Assembly (NCBI GenBank): GCA_032718475.1
Contig: JAUCBJ010005021.1
Span: 1 to 64,000 of the forward strand
Origin: Nemertoderma westbladi
Taxonomy: Eukaryota > Xenacoelomorpha > Nemertodermatida > Nemertodermatidae
DNA length: 64,000 nucleotides
Reading direction: 5' to 3'
Part shown: positions 46,952-58,600 of the stretch, piece by piece
Layout of the letters: every line of letters starts with the position of its first letter
How positions within the stretch are numbered: the first letter of the stretch is position 1
Notes under the pieces: generated by a model
Told to the model about the DNA's origin: nothing
Database searches by the model: none
Seen by the model: the letters and a program-made list of their open reading frames with translations, nothing else
Translations under genes and position numbers: made by a program

Positions 46952-48657
46952 CAGCGTCTGGAGTGGGTGTGTGACTATATTATTTTATATTTGTTTTTAT
47001 TATTTTATATTTATGTATGTATTATTATGTAATTTTATTATAATCGTTTTCTTTAATTTTATTTAGTAGAATGTTATTTTAGCGATTATTTAGTAGATTA
47101 GTGCAATATATATTCGCGTTTATTACTTAATTACTTATATATTATATATTTAGTGCGACGGCGAGAAATAATTCTTTTTCTCTTTCCTTACTGTCCGTAT
47201 TACATTATAAATACGTGACTACAGTAAGATGAAATATCCGTACTTATTAAAGTACAATAAAGCTCCTACTATATTCAAGTATTATTGGTAAGTAGAGTAT
47301 TAGGAATGCAAAATTCAGATCCTCGTGTCTCGGCTAAACCAAGCTCTGGGTAGACCTTGGAAACGACTTGCCTCTTCTCACTGACATTGCTTCTTGCGAT
47401 ATTGCTCTCATACCGTATATTAAATAATACATATAGTAGCGTGATGTCCCTTTAACAGTAGCGTAAAACGCAAAATAAATCTGTTAAACCCTTTGACCAT
47501 CTGTAATTCTAGTCGATTAAGATATCGCGGCACCCACCGATATACTTAAAAGACAAAATTCTAGAATCAGTGGTTAACGTCCCCAGACATGTTCTGGAAT
47601 AAACCGGTGCCCATCTTAAATATTAACTATTAATATTTATAAAATCTGTCAAACAGATACAATAGAGTAACTACTTACAAGTTAACTCTAGAAAATCTAT
47701 AAATTAAAATCTGTCAAAATTTAGATCCTTTAAAATTCTAGTCAATTAAGATATCGTAGCACTTACCGATACTCTTAAAAGGACAAATTTCCTAGAATCA
47801 AGGATCCCAGTCCCCAGATATGTTCTGGAATAAAATTGTGTCTATTTTAATATTAAATAATAAAATTTACGGGAATAAATTTAAATTCATATCTTTTAAT
47901 GAATTTGATAAATTGTCATTTTTATGCAATTTATAACATTCCCAAAATTCCATTAATTAATAGATCATGGGAGCGGAGATTCACCCTATTAAGTATATTA
48001 GTGTGCGAGAATCTCCAATATATAGTCAATAGCCGATAAAATTCATAAAATCATGTATAAAGAGGAATATTGACAATTAAAGAATTACTATTAAATAGCA
48101 TCCCAGATCTGTATGCATGAGAATTACCCTAATTCTACTGCTAGCTTTCCATAATGTCACCATGGCAACAACCACGCTAGAATTAGAAGTGAGTTAAAAG
48201 AACAATAAAGGCTTGCCCCATTGAATAGCATAAGGAATAAAATAGCACACTGCTAGTATCCCAGGATACCCAATAATAACGTGGCATTCTGGAAGGCACT
48301 TGACTAACGGACAAATGGCCCGAATGTGTGCGGTTTGTGACAGTTGTGTGGAATTTGTGCGTTTATAGGTGAATGTTACTACTAAAGTGTGTTTACAGTA
48401 GCGAGTCGCAATTGTGAAAGTAGCCCTAACTCTCCAGTAAGAACCTGAAGTAAATCTAAGCCTTTGGGACGGACGGTGGAGTGACTCGCGCTGGTTGTTG
48501 TGGTCGTTGTGCAGCTACTACGTTGGCGATAGGCACATCGGCGAAAGTACACCAGCGCTGAGGATCTTGCGCTGTCCGGGGGCCGAGAGGGGTAGGCAGC
48601 GACGCCCGCTAGCCTAATTATAACTAATTATAATATTGATAAACTCATATAGCAGCT
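46952..48657 (+). other. Post-pol non-coding region of element B
   Basis: Counterpart of 4154-5739 in element A, similar throughout. It has no ORF, the duplicated motif at 47481-47848, and a GC-richer end (about 48470-48610) before the accessory start codon. Confidence 0.75.
47481..47848 (+). repeat. Duplicated ~137-bp motif, element B copy
   Basis: Units at 47481-47616 and 47711-47848 repeat the pattern seen in element A: ATTCTAGTC, TTAAGATATCG, CCGATA, TAGAATCA and CCCAGA-ATGTTCTGGAAT. The ATTCTA/TAGAAT complementarity is kept in both units although the sequence between them varies. Confidence 0.75.
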
Positions 48658-50017
48658 ATGACTGAGTTGATAGAAGATGATCTTGGTATCAGGGAGAAAT
48701 ATACTCTACCGTTGCAAGCGTTTGTTGATAGCTTGATACGCAGCGACGCTAGTCCAACTACTACGGAGGACGATGGTCGTTATATCGAACCGCCGATGTC
48801 CCAGGAGCAACTTACGCGTGAATTGGACTATCGAAAATTCACTGCTCGCTATACGCATCGTAATGGTACGCATATGGACTTCTTAACTACTGGTCATCCT
48901 ATCGATTTACACGATACGGACGATGTCGACACCGAAAGGGAAATGGTACTATTTAAATATCCTACCCAGCGGAGTCGGAACGATAAACTGAAAATCGAAT
49001 GCGAAAATTCTATTCGAAATCGACTCGAAAGAGAAGACGTTAAAGAACCGGATAAACGCGGTAACTCCAACGTATATTTGGAATTCTTGAGAGAAACATT
49101 GTAAAACCGAATAAATATCACCCGCGTTTCCCCTACAAGACGTGCGTCTTTGGTATTATTGCGATGAATGCCCAAGACCCAACCAACAAACGGAAAGACA
49201 TAAACATCCGCGGAGACGTTGCTTTAAACACGGTTTTACTCGCTATATTTACGGGAGTTTCGAGCGAAACTTGTTCGATGTATCACCTACGCTCGCTCGA
49301 TTCAAACGATCCTTAAATAAACCTATGATCAGAGTTCCGGAATACTCGGTCAGACCTCCTCATTCCCTAGTTAGACCTCAGACTCTTGATCCTAATAGTA
49401 TCACGGATCCTCCCGAACTGTACTCACTGTTCAAAGATCTAGTGTTACCCGAACAGTTAGTCGGTGGCACTCCGGTTGTGGGCTCCCTAAATATTCGCCC
49501 ATCTTACCTAGCCGGATTGGGACGCGGACATCTAATATCGCCATTCAACCGTATCATCGTCCCGGTTTAACCCGATACAACCTGTCACCGAGGCGGAGGA
49601 GAGAGTTGTACGAAACGCGTTGGACACTATTCGTCAAAAGATCGGAAAAGGAACCTATAATTGTTTAGAGAAACGTAAATTGCAGCAGCAAGTCCAAGCG
49701 GTAAACGAATTAGCTTTATCTCAGTTCGATCAGGAAATCCAGAATCTCTAAGAAGATATCGAACTTGGACGACCCTATTCTCTGCAAGAGTTTTTGGACG
49801 AACGCATCCAACGATAAGCGGAGGAAAATCAGCTCGAGGAGAAGCATATCGAAATGGACGAGACATCGACCATAACCCTAAACCTTCCGATGCAATTGTA
49901 TTGCACCCTTTACCCAGGAGTTATAGCCCTCCTAGTAAAGTGGCTCGCCCCAAAGAGAAAAGGACTCTTGCTAGCCTCAAAAAACTGCGTAAACGCCGTC
50001 CGCGCAAGAAAGACTAA
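48658..50017 (+). pseudogene. Accessory coding region after pol, frame-broken (element B copy)
   Basis: About 450 codons in consecutive frames without non-coding gaps. (1) 48658-49104, 148 residues, MTELIEDDLGIREKY start, acidic then basic. (2) 49113-49316, with YHPRFPYKTCVFGII. (3) 49142-49570, with RVPEYSVRPPHSLV, LYSLFKDLVLPEQL and a hydrophobic end. (4) 49569-49815, Gln/Glu-rich and probably coiled coil (QQQVQAVNELALSQF), with TAA at 49749 and 49815. (5) a tail to 50017 ending KKLRKRRPRKKD. Some breaks are shared with element A (stop after segment 1, frame change between 2 and 3, TAA at 49749), so they predate the split of the copies or reflect splicing. Family unknown. Confidence 0.6.
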
Positions 50018-50086
50018 CTGTTTAGAGTATTTTTATATTTTAGAAACTGTGATTTTGTATATTTTATAGACTCAAATCCCATTTTC

Positions 50087-50095
50087 TGGGAGCGG
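50087..50095 (+). promoter_or_regulatory. Polypurine tract of element B
   Basis: TGGGAGCGG abuts the 3' LTR and is identical in element A. Confidence 0.75.
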
Positions 50096-51241
50096 TGTAA
50101 AAGCTTTTGCGGATGTAACAAGCTATTTTTCTCCGCAATATACCGAGTAGGTATTTTAGCGGACATAACAAGCGATTTTGCCCGCTATGTCTGCATGTGT
50201 GCTTTAGCGGACATAAAAAGCCATTTTTCTCCGCAATAAGCTCAAATACTCTAAACATCGGAACTCAGATGACGACATCTATCAGCTGTGTCCACGTGTA
50301 ACTCTTTCTTTGTTCTTTGTTCGTTCTTTGTTCGGTCGACCAATCAGAGCGGTTTTCGACTCTGTGTTGGACATTGTATACAGAAACTCACGCAATTCAG
50401 TCAGTGTGTATTTTTCCTGATGCCAGAACACCGGCTTTGGAATTTCTGTGTTTCAGGCTTTAGCCAAACATTAGTAGGCTTTGATCATAGAAACGTATAA
50501 CTGTTATCCAAACCACAAACCAAACTGGCAAATCAGCCTGTCATATCTCATCCAAACACCGCATTATTTTACTGCTATTTACTGTCGGTTATTAATTGTA
50601 TCAGTTGATGGAATATTGTTATATTTGGATAATATCGATAAATAATCAGAAAACCCCAATCTTCTTGATATACTGAAGGTTAGAGAGACCGGTTACATAT
50701 AACAATTGCGACTTACATTAAAGTGGTTTTGGAGTGAATCTAATGCTATTTCATAGGCACTACATGTGTCGGTTGCTGTTCTCTTTATATGTGACTAAAA
50801 TTAGTGAAGGTCGGCAGATCGGTGTGCAGTATTATGCGGTAGTGTGCATGAGTGTGATAGATAACAAAGCATCTCCTAAAGAATGCGCTTTATACGTGAA
50901 TCAATAGCCATCCTGTTGTGCTTAGTGTAAGTCATAACTCTGTTTACATACTTAGAGCGCCACGTCCTAAAGGAACTGTTGATATTTCCCGAAAGTGAAT
51001 AATATTTGTCAGAGATTATATATTAACGATCAATCGAATAATACAGTAGGCCTACACCGCAATAAGGTCAGAGCTTCCGAATCCAGTCTCCCGGGTATAT
51101 CCAGCGGGTGAATGGTCGCGCATAGGCTGGCTTCGGCTAATGTAGTGTATCCAATACTCGTCATAGGCTAAAGTCGATTTATAACCTAGAAGACACCTAA
51201 ATTTGGCAGGTTAAACTGCTAAAGGTCTGAAAGCGCGAACA
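50096..51241 (+). repeat. 3' LTR of element B
   Basis: 1146 bp, TGTAAAAGC to CGAACA, near-identical to the 5' LTR and followed by the CAGAT duplication. Confidence 0.94.
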
Positions 51242-51246
51242 CAGAT

Positions 51247-52450
51247 TCAGCCAATGTTATTGGGTTTTTTCTGGTTTTGCTCATCTTGGCTATATTAAAT
51301 TAATAAATTATTACTGCTATAGTATCAGGTGCATTTAGGTGGCCATTATAATTCCTCTAATAATGATAACATTGATGGATTAGGTCATGTATGTTACTGT
51401 ATACTGCGTCTGAGTTCGATAATACAGTATGTTATAAAAATATCGTAAAACTCAAATTTAAACCCTCAACATTGTTACATTCATTATTGTCAACATTAGT
51501 AACATTAAACTTTGGAATACGTCATTGAGATACATTATGAATAATGTACGTCAGCAAATGTAATTTGATTAAAAGGAAATATGCGACCACGTCACAGCCC
51601 TCAGAGATTTTCCAATAATTGATAAATTCCAAGATCTCACAACTACTGCAGCACACAGGCACCCCCCCCCCCCCCCCCCCCCCCACCCACACAATAATAT
51701 TAACATTGGTAAATAATATACATAAATTCATAAATTACTGCTATAATATCAGGTGCATTTAGGTGGCCATTATAATTCCTCTAATGATGATAACATTGAT
51801 GGATTGGCACGTATACAACTTTTGATATCGATAATCTGTTATTAAAATATCTTAAAACTAGAGTTGGATCCCTGTGGACTTTGGAATACGAAGTAGAATA
51901 ATCTGAACATTACAATCGGCCTGCTGCATTGAAGCTGCATATTGAGATGCTTTGCTGGCTTGAAAAAATAACTTTTGCCACCACTATGCCATCCATAGTT
52001 GGCATGCCCAATGCAGCGTGCTTTAAGAATGCTATGCCGGTATATCGAAAAAATTTCACCGCCACAACTCCCTATCCACAATGACTGTGCAGCTAATTTT
52101 GCTGTACATTTTAATTTAAATCTTTTGGTTATGGGAATTTACTGGATGTAAAATAAATTACCTGGTTAGGATTTACCAGAGCAAATAGCTCTTGTTTGGA
52201 ATAGAAACAGATCGCTTTAATCTCAATCTTTTACTGGAATTTGTTATGCAGGAATTGGAATCTAGAGAGTCATTGGCCTTTTCTGCTTCTTTAACTAAAT
52301 ACATAAAATAAAATAAATAAAATAAAATTATGTAATACTACAGTATGGAGTGACTCTATGTGTGCACTTGGATGGATTCGTAAAGGCCCATCTAAACGAG
52401 ACGTCTTTGTATTAAACAGGGTAACTGAAATAAATGACATAACTGAATCC
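51247..52450. other. Gene-poor spacer with a direct repeat
   Basis: It starts with the 5' end (51284-51247, minus) of the ORF cut by element B. A ~72-bp sequence, TCAGGTGCATTTAGGTGGCC and flanks, occurs at 51311-51384 and again at 51735-51806. Between them is a C23 run (51662-51684). No other gene is supported. Confidence 0.65.
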
Positions 52451-52458
52451 TACCAATG

Positions 52459-53627
52459 GATGTTCCCTCAGAGTTAAATCCCGCAGATGTACCTTCCCGT
52501 GGGAGTAGTTTAATAAACCTTCAGTCTAATTCTCTCTACCTAAATGGTCCAGAATTCATAAATGAACCTGAATCATCATGGCCAATTGAGCCAACACCAC
52601 CTCCTTAACTACTGACATTAGAAGTTCCACATCCAATATCAGAATGGAATGTTCAAAGAATCAATGATTATTCATTCCTTCATGGACAAACCAGTTAGAG
52701 TTCTTGCATGGGTATCGCGCTTCTGCCATAATGCACGCACATCATTATGACAAACTCACTGGTTCATTGAGTACTAAAGAAATTCAAAACTCACTCAGTC
52801 CACTAATCAAAGTTCAACAATATGTCCATTATCCAATGGAAATGGGACATCTTATGGTCAAACCAAACTCTCCAATCCCACGACATTCTTCTCTTTGCAA
52901 CCTACGGCCAATTATACACCAAGGTTTGCTTGCAATGCAGCCAAGGACTGGCGAACAACCACTTCCTATTTTACCACGCCATAGTTATCTTACTAAACTT
53001 ATTGTTAGTCACTTTCATTGTGGACTTTCATTGGCACAGGTCAGGACCCAGTACTGGGTACCACATGGTCGTTCTATAATACGTAAAATGGTTCATGAAT
53101 GTCGTCCATGTCGTCGATATCCGTCTCAGCCATTAATGTACCTGAGTCTGTCTTACAACCCTTGAGTAAACCTCTTGTCCCCTTCCCTGTCACAGGCCAC
53201 TCTTCTTCTTCCACTACGTCCACTTCTTTGGCCCTCTATTTACTAAAGATGGTTCCACCAAAGCCCAATGTCACACATACACCTGTGCATCGATCAGAGC
53301 CATCCACTTGGAACTTGTGAAGACTGCTGATACCAAGACAAGAACTCCAAACCTGGTTCTCCTGGTTTCTTAACTAAGAGAGCTGCCCCCTTATTCCTTA
53401 TTCCAACCAATCCGATGAGACAATAATATATGATGGAATTGTTCACCGTGGGGGTGTAGCAAGCAAATCCACACCCATACCATCCTCCTCTACCTCTACG
53501 TCCAATAAAATTGTTGTAAAGAAAGAGGTTGTAACTCCGAAATCAATTACAGATGTCAAACTAGTTAGCACCAAACCTTATAAGACATCTCATGGTCGAC
53601 TAGTTCACCCTCCCAAAAGATACCGGT
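52459..53627 (+). pseudogene. Degenerate BEL/Pao pol fragment (RNase H end and integrase), family distinct from A and B
   Basis: Plus-strand pieces in changing frames. LNPADVPSRGSSLINL and LNGPEFINEPESSWP (about 52470-52590) mark the end of BEL/Pao RNase H. LPRHSYLTKLIVSHFHCG through VHECRPCRRYPSQPL (about 52975-53135) is the integrase zinc domain with its His and Cys pairs. TCASIRAIHLELVKTAD (about 53280-53325) belongs to the integrase core. A last stretch ends HGRLVHPPKRYRY followed by a stop at 53627, a common retroelement pol ending. Several frameshifts, and most of the integrase core is missing. Confidence 0.75.
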
Positions 53628-53849
53628 ACTGAAACTAATGCTGTAATGCACTAATGATTGTTTTGGCTTTGAGCCTATGTCAGTATGAATCAAGAATGTT
53701 TAATTGATTGTTTATGCTTTCCTTTTAACCTACCTACTTTCTTATTGATTGTCACTGTGTCAATTATTATTTTCTGGGTTGCGTTATACTTACTGCTTGC
53801 TTCAATACTAATAGCCTAGCATCTAGGCTTATAAATATTAGGGTCAAAT

Positions 53850-54030
53850 ACCCAAATTGCCGATACAATGACTTTCGCGAGATTATCAGCATCTTCAAGG
53901 CCAGTCTGCCAGTATCCTTTAGGAGGCGTCTCAAGAAAGTCATGGGCTGTTTATTCACTACATAAGGCCGCTAAAACGCAATATCATGCACATGCATGTC
54001 CTCACGGCGAAAGCAATGTCCTGCAAAGAG
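53850..54030 (-). pseudogene. LINE-C fragment
   Basis: The minus strand matches the LINE inserted at 43394-43660: GGACATTGCTTTCGCCGTGA, then KQPMTFLRRLLKDTG. It is more decayed and partly rearranged, and I see no clear tail. Confidence 0.7.
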
Positions 54031-54159
54031 GAGGCGGCTTTGTTCAGGTGTTAAGCTTGGGGGAACCAATAAGACACCTCCAATGTTATATAGTGTCTGT
54101 TTGGAGATGTGTGCATTCTGAATTGTACTTGACACAGTGAGTCCAGCGTAGCATTAACT

Positions 54160-54584
54160 ATAAATAACAGTCCATTAATATCAACGCCAGGCCACCGACT
54201 CAAATCGAGATCGACCAATACCAACATCTGGATTCCATAGACTTCTCTACACCCACTCTAGATGTACCCAAAGTGTCGCAAATAGTAGGGATGGATTGTC
54301 CACAGCACATGAAAGGCTAGAGACAATCTTGGTGACAAAAAGGATGAGGATCCAGTCGTGATCTAACACCATTTGGGTGGAAAGTGAGTGGACCCTTAAA
54401 GACCAGAATACCATTCAATATACCGGAGACAATCGGAATGTATGCTGAGGGGGCAGGAACATTGAGAGATCTGGAGGAGGAGACAGCGCAAGATCAACTA
54501 AGGAGAATGTTGCGGCAAGATTTTGATGGATTAAAGGAAATTAAAATTGGTACATCGAGGGTAAACAAGCCGACAAAGTTTTAA
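54160..54584 (+). pseudogene. Degenerate BEL/Pao protease-to-RT linker fragment
   Basis: HLDSIDFSTPTLDVPKVSQI and VGMDCPQHMKG (about 54210-54320), then in another frame DLTPFGWKVSGPLKTRIPF and TLRDLEEETAQDQLRRML. The order (short acidic stretch, VGMD, T-FGW-x-SGP) is that of the segment between protease and RT in BEL/Pao elements. It lies downstream of an integrase fragment in the same orientation, so the two come from different copies or a rearrangement. Confidence 0.6.
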
Positions 54585-54792
54585 ATAGTCAATGAGCTGT
54601 GAAGATGGTAGATACCAAATATACACTAACTTTTTATTGTAGCGAGTGCTTAAAGACGGCCAAGGCCAAGCACGGTAGGGTTGAGCACAGTGGCAGCATA
54701 TGATGGTATTGACAGATAGATGGGAGGCCATGAGGAGGTAACTTGCGGACATACAAGGTATCAGATAGTATTTCCAGGTCTATCTTTTACCT

Positions 54793-54863
54793 GAGCCGTT
54801 AGCTAAATGGATAGAGCGTCGGACTTCCAACCCGGAGGTCACCAGTTCGATCCGACATGGACG
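54793..54863 (+). pseudogene. tRNA-like sequence (tRNA pseudogene or SINE head)
   Basis: TAGCTAAATGG resembles the A box, AGTTCGATCC the B box, and GGACTTCCAACCC an anticodon arm with a TCC loop. The anticodon stem has a mismatch, and the T and acceptor stems pair poorly, so it is unlikely to be a working tRNA. A tRNA-derived SINE is an alternative. Confidence 0.4.
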
Positions 54864-54959
54864 TGATTGCCAAATTTATTTGCCAATTTACACATTTCAA
54901 ATTCCATTTTGTGTCGCAAAACCAGGTAATTAATTATAGGAAGTTATTTTTTCGGTACC

Positions 54960-55068
54960 GGTACCTACTTTTTTTAAAATCATTTTACCTATTTTTTAAA
55001 TCATTTTACCTATTTTTTTAAATCATTTTACCTATATTTTTTCAAATTATTATTTTTTACCTATAAAT
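54960..55068 (+). repeat. Short AT-rich tandem repeat
   Basis: Four imperfect ~24-bp units of AAATCATTTTACCTATTTT. The stretch from here to 55440 otherwise shows no feature. Confidence 0.75.
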
Positions 55069-55442
55069 GTTATGACATCCAGATCGTCGACTATCAACTG
55101 GCAGACTGGTAACCTGAGTTGCTGAGTTAACCATAACCGAGAGAAAACACTTATAGAGAATAATGTTGACAACTTGTCAACTTCAGTACATTTTACTGCC
55201 AATTACTGAATTAAAGGACTATTATTTGATTAAAATAAAGTAAGCGCAAAACATAGCGTTTTTCATTCATTTTCAATTTAGCGAAATTCAAATCAGTCAT
55301 TCTGTAGGATCTGAGTTCTATATTCTTACCATGTACAAGTACCGGTACTGTACAGTACGACGGAAGATTGTGTGAGCAAACTTTACACTTGTACAGTAAT
55401 ATAAAATTCGTTTAAAAAATACTTTTTTTTTAATTACAGCAA

Positions 55443-55575
55443 TTGATGGATAGGAGCAGGTTATATGGGTAGGCTTATCTAACCAAAACAATAAACAATC
55501 AAATTACCAATTGAGGGAAAGGACCAGGTTACGTTACAGATGCAAGTTTTTCTAACCAAAACAATAATCGATCAC
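55443..55575 (-). repeat. Two reversed copies of the 68-bp repeat
   Basis: AGGAGCAGGTTATATGGG and AAAGGACCAGGTTACGTTAC, each followed by TAACCAAAACAATAA, are reverse complements of the units at 23190-23504. They end about 30 bases before the minisatellite begins. Confidence 0.8.
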
Positions 55576-55603
55576 CACACCAATTTTGTTTCCCTAACTT
55601 CTG

Positions 55604-58600
55604 GCAACTATTATAGCATCCTATAGTTGCGATTGTTTCCCCGTTGTGGCAACTATAACATCTGTTGTGGCGATTGTTTCCCTCGTTGTGGCAACTATAG
55701 CATCTGTTGTGGCGATTATTTCCTCCGTTGTGGCCACTATAACATCTGTTGCGGCAATTGTTTCCCCAGTTGTGGCAACTACAGTAGTTGATTGATGAGC
55801 CTCTGCATTTATACGATACGGGCTTGGCACCGTTTTTTGTCTTCTTCAAGAATGTAAAACACAAAAAGCTGCATTACTGTAATTATTGTTTCGTATAATC
55901 GTACATACAGTATTGTATATGGATATATAAACACAATAATACATTGATAGCACAAACTTATTATGGATTAATTTAAGCACGACAAATATATATCAATACA
56001 GATTATCAGTAGTTTTAACTAAATCAATGTTCGTAAACGTTAGGGAAACAGTTGTGGCGATTGTTTCTCCCGTTGTGGCAACTCTTGTTGCATCTTTTGT
56101 AGCGATTGTTTCCCGCGCTGTGGCAACTATAGCATCTGTTGTGGCGATTGTTTCCTCCATTGTGGCAACTATAGTATCTGTTGTGGCGATTGTTTCCACT
56201 GTTGTGGCGATTGTTTCCTCTGTTGTCGCGATTGTTTTCCCCGTTGTGGCAACTATAGCATCTGTTGTGGCAATTATAGCATCTGTTGTGGCGATTTTTC
56301 CTCCGTTGTGGCAACTATAGCATCTGTTGCGGCGATTCTTTCCTCCGTTGTGGCAACTATAGCATCTGTCGTGGCGATTGTTTCCTCCGTTGTGGCAACT
56401 ATAGCATCTGTCGTGGCGATTGTTTCCTCCGTTATGGCAACTATAGCATCTGTTGTGGCGATTGTTTCCTCTGTTGTGGCGATTTTTTCCTCTGTTGTGG
56501 CGATTGTTTCCCCCGTTGTGGAAACTATAGCATCTGTTGTGGCTATTCTTTCCTCCGTTGTGGCAACTATAGCATCTGTTGCGGCGATTCTTTCCTCCGT
56601 TGTGGCAACTATAGCATCTGTCGTGGCGATTGTTTCCTCCGTTGTGGCAACTATAGCATCTGTCGTGGCGATTGTTTCCTCCGTTATGGCAACTATAGCA
56701 TCTGTTGTGGCGATTGTTTCCTCTGTTGTGGCGATTTTTTCCTCTGTTGTGGCGATTGTTTCCCCCGTTGTGGAAACTATAGCATCTGTTGTGGCGATTG
56801 TTTCTCCCGTTGTGGCAACTCTTGTTGCATCTTTTGTAGCGATTGTTTCCCGCGCTGTGGCAACTATAGCATCTGTTGTGGCGATTGTTTCCTCCATTGT
56901 GGCAACTATAGTATCTGTTGTGGCGATTGTTTCCACTGTTGTGGCGATTGTTTCCTCTGTTGTCGCGATTGTTTTCCCCGTTGTGGCAACTATAGCATCT
57001 GTTGTGGCAATTATAGCATCTGTTGTGGCGATTCTTTCCTCCGTTGTGGCAACTATAGCATCTGTTGCGGCGATTCTTTCCTCCGTTGTGGCAACTATAG
57101 CATCTGTCGTGGCGATTGTTTCCTCCGTTGTGGCAACTATAGCATCTGTCGTGGCGATTGTTTCCTCCGTTATGGCAACTATAGCATCTGTTGTGGCGAT
57201 TGTTTCCTCTGTTGTGGCGATTTTTTCCTCTGTTGTGGCGATTGTTTCCCCCGTTGTGGAAACTATAGCATCTGTTGTGGCGATTCTTTCCTCCGTTGTG
57301 GCAACTATAGCATCTGTTGCGGCGATTCTTTCCTCCGTCGTGGCAACTATAGCAGCTGTCGTGGCGATTGTTTCCTCCGTTGTGGCAACTATAGCATCTG
57401 TCGTGGCGATTGTTTCCTCCGTTATGGCAACTATAGCATCTGTTGTGGCGATTGTTTCCTCTGTTGTGGCGATTTTTTCCTTTGTTGTGGCGATTGTTTC
57501 CCCCGTTGTGGCAACTATAGCATCTGTTGTGGCAATTATAGCATCCTGTAGTTGCGATTGTTTCCTCGTTGTGGCAACTATAACATCTGTTGTGGCGATT
57601 GTTTCCCCCGTTGTGGCAACTATAGCATCTGTTGTGGCGATTGTTTCCCGCGTTGTGGCAACTATAGCATCTGTTGTGGCGATTGTTTCCTCCGTTGTGG
57701 CAACTATAGCATCTGTCGTGGCGATTGTTTCCTCTGTTGTGGCGATTGTTTCCCCCGTTGTGGCAACTATAGCATCTGTTGTGGCAATTATAGCATATGT
57801 TGTGGCGATTCTTTCCTCCGTTGTGGCAACTATAGCATCTGTTGCGGCGATTGTTTTCTCCTTTGTGGCAACTATAGCATCTGTCGTGGCGATTGTTTCC
57901 TTCGTTGTGGCAACTATAGCATCTGTCGTGGCGATTGTTTCCTCCGTTGTGGCAACTATATCATCTGTTGTAGCGATTGTTTCATCTGTTGTGGCGATTG
58001 TTTCCTCTGTTGTGGCGGTTGTTTCCCCCGTTGTGGCAACTATAGCATCTGTCGTGGTGATTGTTTCCTCCGTTGTGGCAACTATAGCATCTGTCGTGGC
58101 GATTGTTTCCTCCGTTGTGGCAACTATATCATCTGTTGTAGCGATTGTTTCATCTGTTGTGGCGATTGTTTCCTCTGTTGTGGCGGTTGTTTCCCCCGTT
58201 GTGGCAACTATAGCATCTGTTGTGGCAATTATAGCATCTGTTGTGGCGATTTTTCCTCCGTTGTGGCAACTATAGCATCTGTTGCGGCGATTGTTTCCTC
58301 CGTTGTGGCAACTATAGCATCTGCTGTGGCGATTGTTTCCCCCGTTGTGGCAACTATAGCATCTTTTGTGGCAATTATAGCATCTGTTGTGGCGATTCTT
58401 TCCTCCGTTGTGGCATCTATAGCATCTGTTGTGGCAATTATAGCATCTGTTGTGGCGATTCTTTCCTCCGTTGTGGCAACTATAGCACCTGTTGCGGCGA
58501 TTGTTTCCCCCTTGTATGGCAACTATAGCTTCTGTTGTGGCGATTGTTTACTCCATTGTGGCAACTATAGCATCTGTTGTGGCGATTGTTTCCTCCGTTG

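Larger units (their letters stand above)
35618..51241 (+). mobile_element. Complete BEL/Pao LTR retrotransposon, coding-defective (element B)
   Basis: A 15.6-kb element with LTRs at 35618-36778 and 50096-51241, both TGTAAAAGC to CGAACA, flanked by the 5-bp duplication CAGAT (35613-35617 and 51242-51246). The order is 5' LTR, 2.3-kb leader, gag, protease, RT, RNase H, integrase, 1.7-kb non-coding region, accessory coding region, purine tract, 3' LTR. Protease-RT-RNase H-integrase is the BEL/Pao order. The LTRs differ by only a few small indels and base changes, so insertion is recent. Gag-pol is broken by stops, a frameshift, a deletion and a LINE insertion. Unusual features are the length, the long leader and the accessory region after pol. 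Confidence 0.94.

Noticed and set aside
54793-54863. Functional tRNA-Gly (TCC)
   Set aside because: A and B box-like words are present but the acceptor and T stems do not pair well.
56286-57551. A Cys-rich repeat protein of 421 codons
   Set aside because: The same DNA is equally open in other frames and on the other strand, units differ without favouring synonymous changes, and length variants break the frame.
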